Below are positions 21,181-31,779 of a stretch of DNA of 64,000 nt, piece after piece. The notes beneath the pieces were generated by a model. The model was not told the origin of the DNA and did no database searches. It worked only from the letters and a program-made list of their open reading frames with translations. This DNA comes from Lumbricus rubellus (Eukaryota > Annelida > Clitellata > Crassiclitellata > Lumbricidae). The DNA lies in contig OX243822.1 in the NCBI GenBank assembly GCA_945859605.1, positions 1,251,041-1,315,040 on the forward strand, read 5' to 3'. Positions within the stretch are counted from its first letter, which is position 1. Each line of letters begins with the position of its first letter. The position numbers and the translations under genes are program-made.

Positions 21181-22148
21181 GACACGAGCAGTGTTATTTT
21201 AGTTCCTGAGAATAGAATAAGAATAATAATTATTTTAATTTCGTTCCATGGTACGAGAACTGGAATAAAAAATAATTCTGGAACGAGAATAGAATAGGAA
21301 TAAAAATTTCAATATTTTTCTGGAACGAGAACGGAATAGAAATAGAAAATATTGAAATTTTTATTCCTATTCTATTCTCATTCCAGAAATTTTTTTCGGA
21401 CTGAAGGCGGCTCCTGATTTGTCACCACGCGGCGCTATGATAGTATAGCTTCTCCGTATACTCTATCTCTGCATAATGCTTTATGGTCATTTCCGCGTCA
21501 GCCAGTTTGTTTACGAATCGAGCTACGGGTGTCACTTAGCCAGAATTAGAAGTGAAAAAGCGTAAATATGAGTTTGTCTAAAAGTTTGGCGGGTAGAAAA
21601 AAGAGTCTGGCGTTTGGCAATTTTTTTCCTATTCAGAAGGAAAAAATATTAGTCAGTGTGAAGTAGTAGATGCCAATAGCGGTGAATGCTGTGATAAACA
21701 GCTCAGCGGGAAGAATCCAACAAATTTGAAAAAACACGTGCGAACTTGTCCCCGGAATAATTGACTGGTAACTTTTTAGTGTCTGTCTGCCGAGAAACTT
21801 TTATTATAGTCTGACATTTTCTTAACAGTCGCATTCACATTGTCCGCAATTTACTAATCTTATAAATAGGTCGAAAGACTCGAGACACTGTTTTGTGTGT
21901 TACTGTGAACATTCATGTTAGACATAACTATGAGAAGTGGAAGTGGAAGTGGAAGTGGAACTAGAAATAAAAATTTTCTGGAACTGGAACTGGAACTAAA
22001 ATTATTTCTAAATAGGAAGTGGAACTAGAATAAGAACGAAATTTATTTATAAAGAAGAACTAAAACTAGAATAAAAATTACAACAATGGAATAGAATAAG
22101 AATAGGAATAAAAATTAATCCTGGAACTAAAATAACACTGGACACGAG
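21181..22148 (+). mobile_element. hAT element, non-autonomous, with BED-finger relic
   Basis: Element 21189-22140 (952 bp) with terminal inverted repeats CAGTGTTATTTTAGTTCC at both ends and an 8-bp target duplication GACACGAG at 21181-21188 and 22141-22148. Both features are diagnostic of hAT transposons. The interior is rich in GGAATAGAATAAGAAT-type words that form inverted arms. Only the first coding exon of the parent remains. Confidence 0.9.
21603..21764 (+). pseudogene. BED zinc-finger fragment of a hAT transposase
   Basis: The frame reads from a W-Q-F-F-S-Y stretch to SQCEVVDANSGECCDKQLSG, then KNPTNLKKHVRTCP and a stop. The cysteines, the aromatic start and the N-P-T-N-L-K-K-H helix are typical of the BED finger that binds hAT ends. 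An upstream ATG at 21568 is in another frame, and a TAG directly precedes this frame, so the gene is broken. Confidence 0.75.
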
Positions 22149-22156
22149 TCTCATAG

Positions 22157-22199
<43 letters not shown>

Positions 22200-22257
22200 A
22201 CTCTACACAGCTGCACCCGTCTTATGCAGATCAAACCCGTACATTGTAAGGCAGATG

Positions 22258-22648
22258 CTCTAGGCCAGTGGTTCCCAAACTTCAGGAGGCCGCGGACCCG
22301 CAAAATTTTGGGTGAAGCTCGCGGACCGCTAACTTAAATATCGATGGCAAAAAAGCTAACTTAGGCCTAAATGGCGATGGCAAAAAAGCGACCTAAATTA
22401 TAAAAAAGACTAAAAGTATAAGGCGCACTGATTTTTTGAATTAAATTTTAAGACAGAAATTTGAATAAACTTTGGACAACAATTCGAATAATTTCCCAAT
22501 TTCAAACAAATAAGCTTAGGCTAAACTAATAATTTGACTTACAGTTAATTTTTATTTATTTTTAACTCTTCTCCGCGGACCGGCGATCATACCTCCGCGG
22601 ACCGGTGCCGGTCCGCGGACCACCACTTTGGGAACCACTGCTCTAGGC
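22258..22648. mobile_element. hAT MITE (CAGTGGTTCCCAAA ends)
   Basis: Element 22266-22640 (375 bp) starts CAGTGGTTCCCAAACTT and ends with TTTGGGAACCACTG, and is flanked by the 8-bp duplication CTCTAGGC. A CCGCGGACCGG palindrome repeats near the right end. No coding capacity. Confidence 0.93.
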
Positions 22649-22671
22649 GATCGTTTTTATTTAGTTCTTTT

Positions 22672-22870
22672 TTTCTATTTCTATAGCGCCCCTTAAAGCT
22701 TGCTACTCAGAGACGCTACCGTCTACAGCGCAGACACTACATCGGAGTCTCACGCCGAAGCCCCATGCAATTGAGAGTGAAGGACTTGCTCAAGATCCCT
22801 ACGTGGCGCTCTGAGGTGGATTTGAATCTCGAACCTTCCGGCTCCAACCACTACATCACCGTGCCCCATA
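22672..22870 (-). mobile_element. tRNA-derived SINE-A
   Basis: Inverted copy: TATAGCGCCCCTTAAAGC, CTACTCAGAGACGCTACC, TGAAGGACTTGCTCAAGATC, then the complement of a tRNA head with a decayed B box (GATTTGAATCTCGAACC). It ends near CACCGTGCCCC. Confidence 0.8.
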
Positions 22871-23179
22871 ATATTACATGTACATGTATAATCGTATACA
22901 ACAACAAACATCAAACCCCAAGGAATGGATCGATAGATGGATGCAGAGATCAACGACAGTTTATGACAACCAACGTTCCATGCCGTCGACAGAATTTGTT
23001 TCGCACAATTCCATGGTTTTATGTTTTTTCTTCTCTTTTTCATGACAATATTCTTTCCTAGTCTACTTCATAATAACGAAAAAAATAAGTTTCATGCTGA
23101 TATAATAACAGCGGTTGACGTCGTTTTAAAGGTGTGTACGATAATTAGGTCACGGCTCCTATATATTACGAAAACGCAT

Positions 23180-23265
23180 GGATCCTCATTTGACGAGGGC
23201 CTATGCCCTATGACAACAGAGGCCGTTGCCCTCGACAGAAACTTGTTTGCCATATTACAGAACTT
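23180..23265 (+). repeat. Dispersed 80-bp repeat (GGATCC type)
   Basis: Diverged copy of the repeat at 14489; contains ATGACAACAGAGGCCGTTGC and CGACAGAAACTTGTTTGC. It is part of the segmental duplication. Confidence 0.7.
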
Positions 23266-23670
23266 TTTTTATTCGTCTCAGATCCTATGACCATCTTGAC
23301 CTCTTTGTTCACCACGCCTGTATATATAAATATTTCTCTTAATATAGAATGAACATTCATTCCCTCGTCAGATAGCTTCGCCTTTCTCTCTGGCCGCTCC
23401 GCCTCAGGATATCTTAGGAAAGCCTGAGGTTGTCCCAGTACACGTAGGATAAAGGATGGTTATGCGGTGGGTTTGCAACCAACCCCGTCAAAAATCAACG
23501 CAACAGAAAGATCACAGCAGCAGCTGACAGGACACCATCAAAGGTGACTTGAGATATCTGGAGTTCTCATTGGAGGAGGACGTTGTGATATCGACGTTAG
23601 ACACTAGACAGTGTGGAGTGGAGGAAATGCGTTAACCGGTGTGCAGATCAGAACGTGAAGGGTTAAGTTC

Positions 23671-23691
23671 TAAGTAAGTAAGTAATTAGTT

Positions 23692-23742
<51 letters not shown>

Positions 23743-23928
23743 GAGTGAGTGAGTGAGTGAGTGAGTGAGTGAGTGAGTGAGTGAGTGAGTGAGTGAGTGA
23801 GTGAGTGAGTGAGTGAGTGAGTGAGTGAGTGAGTGAGTGAGTGAGTGAGTGAGTGAGTGAGTGTGAGTGAGTGAGTGAGTGAGTGAGTGAGTGAGTGAGT
23901 GAGTGAGTGAGCGAGCGAGTAAGTAAAA

Positions 23929-23961
<33 letters not shown>

Positions 23962-24369
23962 GGTAGGTAAGTAAGCAATTAAATTAGTAAGTAAGCATAT
24001 AAATTAGTAAGTAAATAAGCAAGTAAGTGAGTAAGTAAGTAAGTAAGTAAGTAAGTAAATAAGCAAGTAAGTAAGTAAGTGAGTAAGTAAGTAGGTAAAT
24101 ATGCAAGTAAGTAAGTAAGTAAGTAAGTAAGTGAGTGAGTGAGTGAGTGAGTGAGTGAGTGAGTGAGTGAGTGAGTGAGTGAGTGAGTGAGTGAGTGAGT
24201 GAGTGAGTGAGTGAGTGAGTGAGTGAGTGAGTGAGTGAGTGAGTGAGTGAGTGAGTGAGTGAGTGAGTGAGTGAGCGAGCGAGTAAGTAAGTAAGTAAGT
24301 AAGTAGGTAAGTAAGCAATTAAATTAGTAAGTAAGCAATTAAATTAGTAAGTAAATAAGCGAGTAAGTG

Positions 24370-24427
<58 letters not shown>

Positions 24428-24560
24428 TAAGCAAGTAAGTAAGAAAGTAAGTAAGTAAGTAGGTAAATAAGCAAGTAAGTAAGTAAGTAAGTAAGTAATT
24501 TAGTAAGTAAGTAAGTAAGTAAGTGAGTGAGTAAGTAAGTGAGTGAGTCAGTAAGTCCTT
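23671..24560. repeat. (AAGT/GAGT)n satellite-like array with higher-order units
   Basis: About 890 bp of tetranucleotide repeat. AAGT and GAGT blocks alternate, and a boundary block (GAGCGAGCGAGTAAGTAA ... AAGCAATTAAATTAGTAAGT) recurs near 23930 and 24272, giving a higher-order unit of about 340 bp. The leucine/threonine frames on the minus strand are artefacts of the repeat. Confidence 0.95.
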
Positions 24561-25234
24561 TCATTCATCTTTGTTTCGTTTCTCTGGGTCGATCCCACTG
24601 AGAGCGCTTCTGAAAGACTTTCTCGTGAGAATCGCTTTATGCAATACAATACACTATTGATGGTATTGTTCGGATGCTATAATTATGTTTCCTTTCACTG
24701 ATTGTACACCTTTTGCATTGTCGTCAACAGCGTTTTTGTTGTCCTAATAAAATTATGACAAAGACGTCAAGGATTGAGTGATAGAACTGATGATCATGAC
24801 AGCCTAATCCTACTTATAATGCGAGGTCTTGCACTTAAAAACGGTGAATAAGGAAATGTGCATAATTCTTAATATTATTGCCTGACGCCGTTATGCTAGT
24901 AATACCTTAAAATAGAATTTCAAATTAATTGTACCTCTTTTAAGTTTATAATTGCGCTATAAGGTTCGTGTAGTCTTCGCCGGAACATTTCTTTCGCAAC
25001 AATATTTTCTTACTTATATAGCAAAAACAACGATAAAAAAGGTATGCATAATGCAGTTAGAACTGTTAGATACTGTTAGAATATCACAAAGCGGAATCGA
25101 TAAATAGAATATAATAAAATAAATTGGCAAATGATGGAATGAAATAGAACACAATAGCATCAATAGACGGGAGCGTATACTATTACACTCACATTGTTGC
25201 CAAACTTAGACTCGGAATTATAATTTCTTCGTAG

Positions 25235-25476
25235 AGGTCGATATCTACATTCCGCTCTTCCAAGGTCAATCCTTTCTTCGCTACCAAAGTCTTGGAAGAC
25301 CAGTTCTACTTCGAACGGATATTCAGATCATCCTAAAGACATCCAATGCAAACGGTCTGATCCTATACAACGCATACTCTGCTGATCGTACTTCAGACTT
25401 CATCTTTCTCGCTCTCATCGATGTATTCGTGATATTTGCCTTCGACCTCGGCACTGGTCCAACTGTTATGCGGTCA
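25235..25476 (+). CDS. Laminin G domain exon (copy A)
   Basis: Exon with acceptor TTCTTCGTAG and donor CGGTCA|GTGACA; phase 1 in, phase 0 out; 80 full codons. It encodes PLFQGQSFLRYQSLGRPVLL, then RTDIQIILKTSNANGLILYN and a C-terminal FDLGTGPTVMRS. The N-G-L-I-L-Y-N and F-D-L-G-x-G-P motifs define a laminin G (concanavalin-like) domain of the type in agrin, perlecan and eyes-shut; it binds carbohydrate or dystroglycan-like partners outside the cell. I cannot name the gene from one exon. No other exons of it are certain in the window. Confidence 0.82.
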
Positions 25477-25479
25477 GTG

Positions 25480-26590
25480 ACATCAGATTGTTGCAATAGT
25501 CTTCGATCTCGACTGTCATAGGGTTTCAATGTGTTTTCATGTGCAACGACAATTGCGTGACTAATTGCAATAATTACACACCTGTTTTAAGGTCTCTTTT
25601 CACTCGATAAGATCAGGTTGAGTCATTTGAATTTCTGAGTCAACCTTATTCTGGGAAAAATAATTGTTTTACATTGGGAATCCGACACTTATTCGAGGTG
25701 TGCGAAAAAATGTTTGTCATAATTATTCATGGCAAGTATACATGTATGTATTTACATATGTATGTATGCAAGTATGACATTGTATGTATGTATAATATAT
25801 ACATGTATATATATATATGCATGTATGTTTTTATTTGACCGTGCTGGAGTCGGGAGCGCCTCTGAGTAATTTCCTTGAAGAGGCGCTATATAAATACCTG
25901 AGTGAATGAATGAACAATTAGAGCGGTGATTTATTGATGTGCTACCGACAAAAGTCATGGCTTACTTAAATATTTTATTTATTTGTTTATTGCACACATA
26001 CAGGTAAAACAGTACAAAGTAACTCAATAAACACAGTGCAATGGGATTCAGGAAAAGCTGCTAGCCTATACAACCCTTGAGCACCTCTTGCCTGCAAATT
26101 GATCGCGAACTTTGTATCTAGTTTTTGTACATCTGTGCACAATATGTGCAGAAAAATACAGTGTAGCGTTTCATTGGTTTTTCTTGGATTTTTCAGTGAA
26201 AATGTTTTACACTCGGTACATATAATACAGAAAACTTATTAATGATGCGTCAAATCTTACTTACAGTGTGAGTCCAGCACTTAATATTTTTCGACGCAGT
26301 TTTGGTTATACAAAGCAAAGAACGGTTAGCAACATTTAAACACCTCTTTGAGGTTTATTTTCGAGTTATAAGATCTAAATTAGTTGACGGATAATTGTGT
26401 TAGGTGAAATTAAGAACGTCACACGCTGGTCTCGGTTCTATTACACAACTCAAACGAAAATGATTTTTTGGTGACGTCACCACACTCTCCATTCAAGTCA
26501 AAGTTTGCTTTTAAAGCAAAGTCGACATCAACCGCTAAAATCATTTTGAACATAACAAATTACTACTATCCATCTGCCCGCGCTCTATCA
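25480..26590. other. Gene-free stretch
   Basis: Holds a SINE-A end at about 25840-25915 (GTCGGGAGCGCCTCTGAGTA ... GAGGCGCTATATAAATACC, then a GAATGA tail), SINE-tail motifs near 25580 and 26338, and a short TATG/TATA microsatellite near 25740-25820. No exon seen. Confidence 0.5.
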
Positions 26591-26655
26591 TAGCCAGTCC
26601 TGAGCCTCGATAAAGCAGGAGGGTGGCGCTAATCAACACTGTTACGATACAGGAA
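26591..26655 (+). repeat. Dispersed GGAGGGTG repeat
   Basis: Copy of a roughly 60-bp repeat that reads AGCCAGTC...AAAGCAGGAGGGTGGCGCTA then ACGATACAGGAAGTCAC. Nearly the same words occur at 15238-15300; inverted or diverged copies lie near 12123, 14727, 16183, 44906, 45820, 51776 and 55945. Confidence 0.65.
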
Positions 26656-27021
26656 GTCACCAACGTGTACATATATATATATATATATATATAGTTTATT
26701 ATCAGCATGGAGTCTCATTTTCAGTGAAATTTCTTCCTATTGAAGTCAACCATTCTCATTCACTGAAAGCGACTTAACCTTGGCGTGCCATCGATTGATC
26801 GTTTGTGCAATAATAATAATGATAACGATGATTTATATGGCGCCGTAACGCGGTCATACAACCACAAGGGCGCCTGTAGTCGGTATTTATGTCACACAAG
26901 CAGTGGATAAACAACTACAATTTCTCTGACAACCACACTAGAAAACCCTTTACTTACACACCTTTTAAACTTATGCCACAGAAACTATAAACAAAAAATA
27001 AACAATAAATTTGTACTGAGC

Positions 27022-27405
27022 AACAGTTAATGGCATCACCAGACCAGATCCGCTATCATTTAGATTATGCGCTTCGTGAATGGGAGCCAGTGCATTGTGT
27101 CACGCATACATGTATGCTGAGACAGAGGCATGACATGAATGATGAAAACAACAGATATATTCTGAAATAGATTACGTCGCTCCATCTCATAGTTCATCAG
27201 GTACAAAGATGCAACACACTGTCATCGCAACAGATGTCAATTGCAACCACATCAGCTGTTCAGCATCCAATATATTATGTACTCCATCACCGATGAAAAC
27301 CGATCCGCGTTCAACCGATTGCATAGCAGACTTAACCATCCACATCATGCAATCACACTTCACACATGGGAACATTGTGGACAATCGCATTGGTTCCGGT
27401 AATTA
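27022..27405 (+). repeat. Dispersed 400-bp repeat, copy 2
   Basis: Partner of 18562-18962. The minus-strand open frame at 27187-27390 and the plus-strand frame at 27209-27406 come from the same repeat and have no domain. Confidence 0.7.
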
Positions 27406-27506
27406 ACAAACTCTTAACATCATCAGATGATCGTAGCAGCCGTCTCCGTATCCGATCTAAACTCAACAACTCAATATTTCCCTTCTTCTAACGTCAGCAT
27501 GGCATT

Positions 27507-27509
27507 GTG

Positions 27510-27566
<57 letters not shown>

Positions 27567-27580
27567 GTCGTCGTCGTCGT
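27507..27580. repeat. (ATC)n trinucleotide array
   Basis: Pure CATCATC run ending in CGTCGTCGTC. Confidence 0.95.
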
Positions 27581-27792
27581 CTGTGGGTTCAACACCCGTT
27601 GGTGTCAATCGCAGGTTTCACTGTTTTTCTCCATGTACTCTTCTTCTGTGCTATTAGGCATTGTGATCAGCGATCATTAATTTTGACTTCTTCGTTATAA
27701 CATATAAATGTAAATTTCATGCTAGTATTATAGCAGAGGTTGCCATTGTTTTAAAGGTGTGTACAAAATTATGCTAATGGAGGCTCTAATAC

Positions 27793-28007
27793 GGCAACGC
27801 CTAATAAGATAATGTTCAGGGCTTAACGACACTGTTTCATATCGAAGATGATTAGTGTCGGAGGCAGAGAACAACCTCACGCTCCACGTTTATATTGCGA
27901 CCGAGCCACCCGCTGTAAAGATCCGACCGGGAATTGAACCCGGGCCGCCGGCGCGGCGAGCGGGCTACAACCCACTCGACCACGCAGGATCTTCAGGGCA
28001 ACGCCTA
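27793..28007 (-). mobile_element. tRNA-derived SINE, second family
   Basis: Element 27804-27996 with an 11-bp target duplication GGCAACGCCTA at 27793-27803 and 27997-28007. On the minus strand the head reads GATCCTGCGTGGTCGAGTGG, and further on GGGTTCAATTCCCGGTCGG, i.e. A-box and B-box of a tRNA gene with partly paired ends. A non-tRNA body and a CATTATCTTATT tail follow. It is a SINE, not a functional tRNA gene: the acceptor stem is imperfect and the anticodon loop does not fold cleanly. Confidence 0.8.
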
Positions 28008-28073
28008 GTGGGTCACATAATAAGCAACCGTTTTAAAGGTGTTTCAGAAGGGCTGCTTAACCAATGGATGGAT

Positions 28074-28151
28074 GGATCCGATTTGACCAGGGTCTATGAC
28101 CACAGAGGCCGTTACCCTGGACAGAAATTTGCTCGGCATATTACAGCACTT
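28074..28151 (+). repeat. Dispersed 80-bp repeat (GGATCC type)
   Basis: Copy of the 14489 repeat with GGATCCGATTTGACCAGGGT and TTACAGCACTT ends; preceded by a GATG microsatellite. Confidence 0.75.
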
Positions 28152-28712
28152 ATGAGCAAGGTACTAGACCAGTAAAATCTTGCAATTCACCCGGGCAAAA
28201 AAATCTACGCAACAGAAACAAGGGAGCTATTGGCAGGACACCATCGAAGGTGCCTTAAGATGTCTGGAGACGTCAAGGTAGGAGGCTGAAGAATTGGCGA
28301 TGGACCAAGAAGAAGTTTGTAACCACGGAAAGGGCTGTATACTGTAGGTTCTAAATAAGTAAGTCCCTTTATTCAGCTTTGTTTTGTCTCAGACACTCTC
28401 GCGGGTCGACCGAGAGCGCTTCTGAAAGGCTTTTGCTGATGGAATCGATTTATAAATGGTCACATACAATACAATATACAATACAATACACTTTTGATGG
28501 TGTTGTTCGAATGCTATTATGTTTCCTGTTACTGCTCTGGCATTTTTGCATAGGCGTCAATTGATTTTTTGTCATAATATGACGTACACTGGTCCTTTGG
28601 GTAAAAGTTATTGACAATATCATAATCTTAACTAACTTATAGTGCAAGCTCAACACTTAAAAGCGGTGTATAAGGTAATGCGCATCATTCTCAATAATTA
28701 TTGTCTCACGCC

Positions 28713-29068
28713 GTTATGCTCAGGGGCGGATACAGGGGGGCCAATCCGGCCATGGCCCCCCATTTCAAACTGCCATGGGACGTGCCTCCCATTTGGTCTG
28801 AAATTAGCAATACGATTATGGGTGTAATGAATATTGCCCCCCCCCTATTCGGAAAATTGTATGGAACGTGGCCCCCCCCCCCATTCGGTTTTCAAGTGGA
28901 GGACTAAAAAAAGGTCATCAACTTTTTTGGCAGATGAAAAGTACTTTTTTCCTCAACGACCGATCACTCTTTTCCGAACTTTCAAAAATTGTCTCCTTTT
29001 TTCCGCCCAAGATGTAAGATTTTGCCCCCCCCCTTTGAAACAGTTCTGGATCCGCCACTGGTTATGCT
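28713..29068. mobile_element. hAT MITE with G-rich/C-rich arms
   Basis: Element 28721-29060 (340 bp) with ends CAGGGGCGGATACAG and CTGGATCCGCCACTG and the 8-bp duplication GTTATGCT at 28713-28720 and 29061-29068. The paralogous site in copy A of the segmental duplication (near 24891, GCCGTTATGCTAGTA) is empty and has a single GTTATGCT, which proves the borders. Confidence 0.95.
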
Positions 29069-29069
29069 A

Positions 29070-29640
29070 GTATTACCAAAATAAGGAATTTTAAAATAGT
29101 CATACTTTATTATTCATCAGTTTAACGACATCTTATAGCAACAAAGGCTGTTGACGTCTTTAAAGTTATCAACATATTTCAGTTCACTTTCGCTTAAATG
29201 TTCCGCAGTTTCTGTCTTTATTGTCTCTCTTTTTCTTTTCTTCTTTTTTCTTCTGGAGTTTGTATGACAGATATTTATGGCGGCAATGTTCATTGTTCAT
29301 AAGGTGGTTGCTGTATAGATCCCCTTTGATGCATGTGTCATTATTTAGTGTCACTATGTTGTACACTCATAATTACATATACAAACAATAATAGATACAC
29401 ACACTATTGTTACTCATTTGAACATCACATGATTATCATAAAATATAACATCTACCTAGTTATATGAACATCATTTATTAATCTCAAGTCTAGTTACAAG
29501 TAATTTTAAACATTCAAATTCCACCAATAAAAATATAAGCAAATAGATTAGATATTCAACATTAATAGTTACGAAAATCAAATCATTCAGCCATCATGTA
29601 TAAGCTTAAACAATCATAGCAAAAATCAATTTATTCGATG
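29070..29640. other. Gene-free AT-rich stretch
   Basis: No exon, repeat array or mobile-element end that I can recognise. The small lysine-rich minus-strand frame at 29184-29366 is not supported. Confidence 0.4.
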
Positions 29641-29972
29641 CATTTTTCATACCACTTTTATGTTTATAACTGCGCTATTAGATCGAAGTAAGGCGGCTTA
29701 CCAGAGAATCTACTTTCCGGCGAATCGTCAACACTTATATATCAAAGACATCCCTAAAAGCGGTGTGGATGATGCAGTTAGAATAATTTTAAAGCAAAGT
29801 GGAATGGATGAAATAAAATGGAATAAAACAGAAAGAATGGCAAAGAATGGAATGGAATGGAACATAATAACATCAAATAGACAGGAGCGTTTACTATTGA
29901 ACTCATATCATTGCTGAACGTTGAATATGAACAATAATTTCTTTTTTCAAAATTATAATTTATTCATTATAG

Positions 29973-30211
29973 ATGTCGATATCTACATTCCGCTCTTCCA
30001 AGGTCAATCCTTTCTTCGCTACCAAAGTCTTGGAAGATCAGTTCTCGTTCGAACGGATATTCAGATCATCCTAAAGACATCCAATGCAAACGGTCTCATC
30101 CTATACAACGCATACTCTGCTGATCGTACTTCAGACTTCATCATTCTCGCTATGAAGGAACACGTGCGTGATAAAATGGTTGTTCAGAAGGAATCGATAA
30201 GAGATAAATAA
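29973..30211 (+). CDS. Laminin G domain exon (copy B), C-terminal part altered
   Basis: Near-identical to 25235-25476 over the first 60 or so codons (PLFQGQSFLRYQSLGRSVLV onward), with the same acceptor position and phase. After F-I-I-L-A it departs: the F-D-L-G-x-G-P end is lost. A donor-like CAC|GTGCGT at 30163/30164 would end the exon in phase 0, as in copy A, but about 17 residues short; without it the frame reads to a stop at 30209-30211, just before a tetranucleotide array. It may be an alternative exon, a decaying duplicate, or an assembly effect at the array edge. Confidence 0.55.
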
Positions 30212-30230
30212 AGCCAGATATGCTAGAGAC

Positions 30231-31180
30231 AGACAGACACACAGATAAACAGACAGACAAGCAGACAGACAGACAAACAGACAGACAAACAGGCAAACAG
30301 ACAGAGAAACAGACATACAGAAAGTGACATAGCGATGTAGAAAGAAAGGCAGGCAGGCAGACAGACAGACAAAGACAGGCAGGCACACAGAAAGACAAAC
30401 AAACAGACAGACAGAGAAACAGACATACAGAAAGTGACATAGCGATGTAGAAAGAAAGGCAGGCAGGCAGACAGACAGACAAAGACAGGCAGGCACACAG
30501 ACAGACAAACAGACAGACAGAGAAACAGACATACAGAAAGTGACATAGCGATGTAGAAAGAAAGGCAGGCAGGCAGACAGACAGACAAAGACAGGCAGGC
30601 ACACAGACAGACAAACAGACAGACAGACAGAGAAACAGACATACAGAAAGTGACATAGCGATGTAGAAAGAAAGGCAGGCAGGCAGACAGACAGACAAAA
30701 ACAGGCAGGCACACAGACAGACAAACAGACAGACAGACAGAGAAACAGACATACAGAAAGTGACATAGCGATGTAGAAAGAAAGGCAGGCAGGCAGACAG
30801 ACAGACAAAGACAGGCAGGCACACAGACAGACAAACAGACAGACAGACAGAGAAACAGACATACAGAAAGTGACATAGCGATGTAGAAAGAAAGGCAGGC
30901 AGGCAGACAGACAGATAAAGACAGGCAGGCACACAGACAGACAAACAGACAGACAAACAGAAAGTGACATAGCGATGTAGAAAGAAAGGCAGGCAGGCAG
31001 ACAGACAGATAAAGACAGGCAGGCACACAGACAAACAAACAGAGAGACAGGAAGGCAGACAGACAGACATACAGAAAGTGAAATAGCGATGTAGAAAGAA
31101 AGGCAGGCAGGCAGACAGACAGACAGGGAGATAGGCAGACACTCACAGGCAGACACACAGATAGATAGCTAGACAGGGAG
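30231..31180. repeat. Satellite-like array, 110-bp higher-order unit of (ACAG)n
   Basis: The marker GTGACATAGCGATGTAGAAA recurs with GAAACAGACATACAG starts at 30306, 30416, 30522, 30632, 30742 and 30852 (106-110 bp spacing); shorter copies follow to about 31100. The rest of each unit is ACAG/GGCA tetranucleotide. All long cysteine/leucine-rich minus-strand frames here are products of the repeat. Confidence 0.95.
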
Positions 31181-31185
31181 GCAGA

Positions 31186-31380
31186 GAAATATGTCTCTTT
31201 CTCTGCCTGCCTGCTTATCTGTCTCTGATGACAGAGGTAGACATACACACAGACAGACACACAGACAGACACACAGACATACACACAGACACACAGACAT
31301 AGACAGTAGACACAGACACACAGACAGACACACACACACACAGACAGTCAGACACACATACATACATGCATGCAGACAGA
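31186..31380. repeat. (ACAC/ACAG)n array
   Basis: Mixed CA and ACAG microsatellite next to the 110-bp satellite. Not coding. Confidence 0.9.
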
Positions 31381-31509
31381 GTGAATAAATTGGGACGTAT
31401 ATAATAGGCTTACTGTAATATAACAATCAATGATCAATAATTGTGAGAATCAAATTTTCTGTCATCTGTTGATCTACACAACATCATAGATTTGCTCAAA
31501 CTCAACATG

Positions 31510-31595
31510 CGATGATGATGAAATGATGCAAATGCAATGATGCAATGATGCAATGATGATATGATGCAATGATGATGCAATGATGCAAATGATCC
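31510..31595. repeat. (GATGCAAT)n array
   Basis: Imperfect ATGATGCAATGATGC repeats. Confidence 0.85.
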
Positions 31596-31779
31596 TCAAT
31601 TCGTGCTGCGTCACGTCCGAGGGTGCTGGGGTGGGGAGGGGAATGTATGTGATGCACAGAGTGTTGAAATATTCTGAAGAGGCGCCAAATATATTTTACG
31701 ATAATATGGTTGTCCGAACAAGCGAGGCAATGAGCAATAATTGTGTTGACAGACTGTGTGTGCGTGTGTGCGAGTGAGC

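Larger units (their letters stand above)
23050..25476. repeat. Segmental duplication, copy A
   Basis: Aligns in order with 27690-30163. Anchors: TTTCATGCTGATATAATA/TTTCATGCTAGTATTATA; the GGATCC 80-bp repeat; GAGAGCGCTTCTGAAAG; GATGGT(A/G)TTGTTCG(G/A)ATGCT; ACGCCGTTATGCTAGTA; and the laminin G exon. Copy A carries the GAGT/AAGT array. Copy B carries a SINE and a hAT MITE that copy A lacks. Confidence 0.8.
27690..30163. repeat. Segmental duplication, copy B
   Basis: Partner of 23050-25476 (see anchors there). Intron sequence has diverged clearly with many small gaps, while the laminin G exon remains nearly identical. Insertions unique to this copy: a tRNA-SINE at 27804-27996 and a hAT MITE at 28721-29060. 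Confidence 0.8.

Noticed and set aside
23670..24564. Long minus-strand frames of L/T/Y/S-H repeats
   Set aside because: They come directly from the AAGT/GAGT array; a 4-bp repeat without stops is open in all frames of a strand.
27915..27993. Possible tRNA gene on the minus strand
   Set aside because: A and B boxes are present, but the acceptor stem is imperfect, the anticodon arm does not fold well, and the piece is the head of a SINE with an 11-bp target duplication.
30131..31341. Frames of 330-372 residues rich in C, L, S, V
   Set aside because: Several overlapping frames are open at once because the 110-bp unit is built on ACAG and lacks stops; no start, splice or domain evidence.
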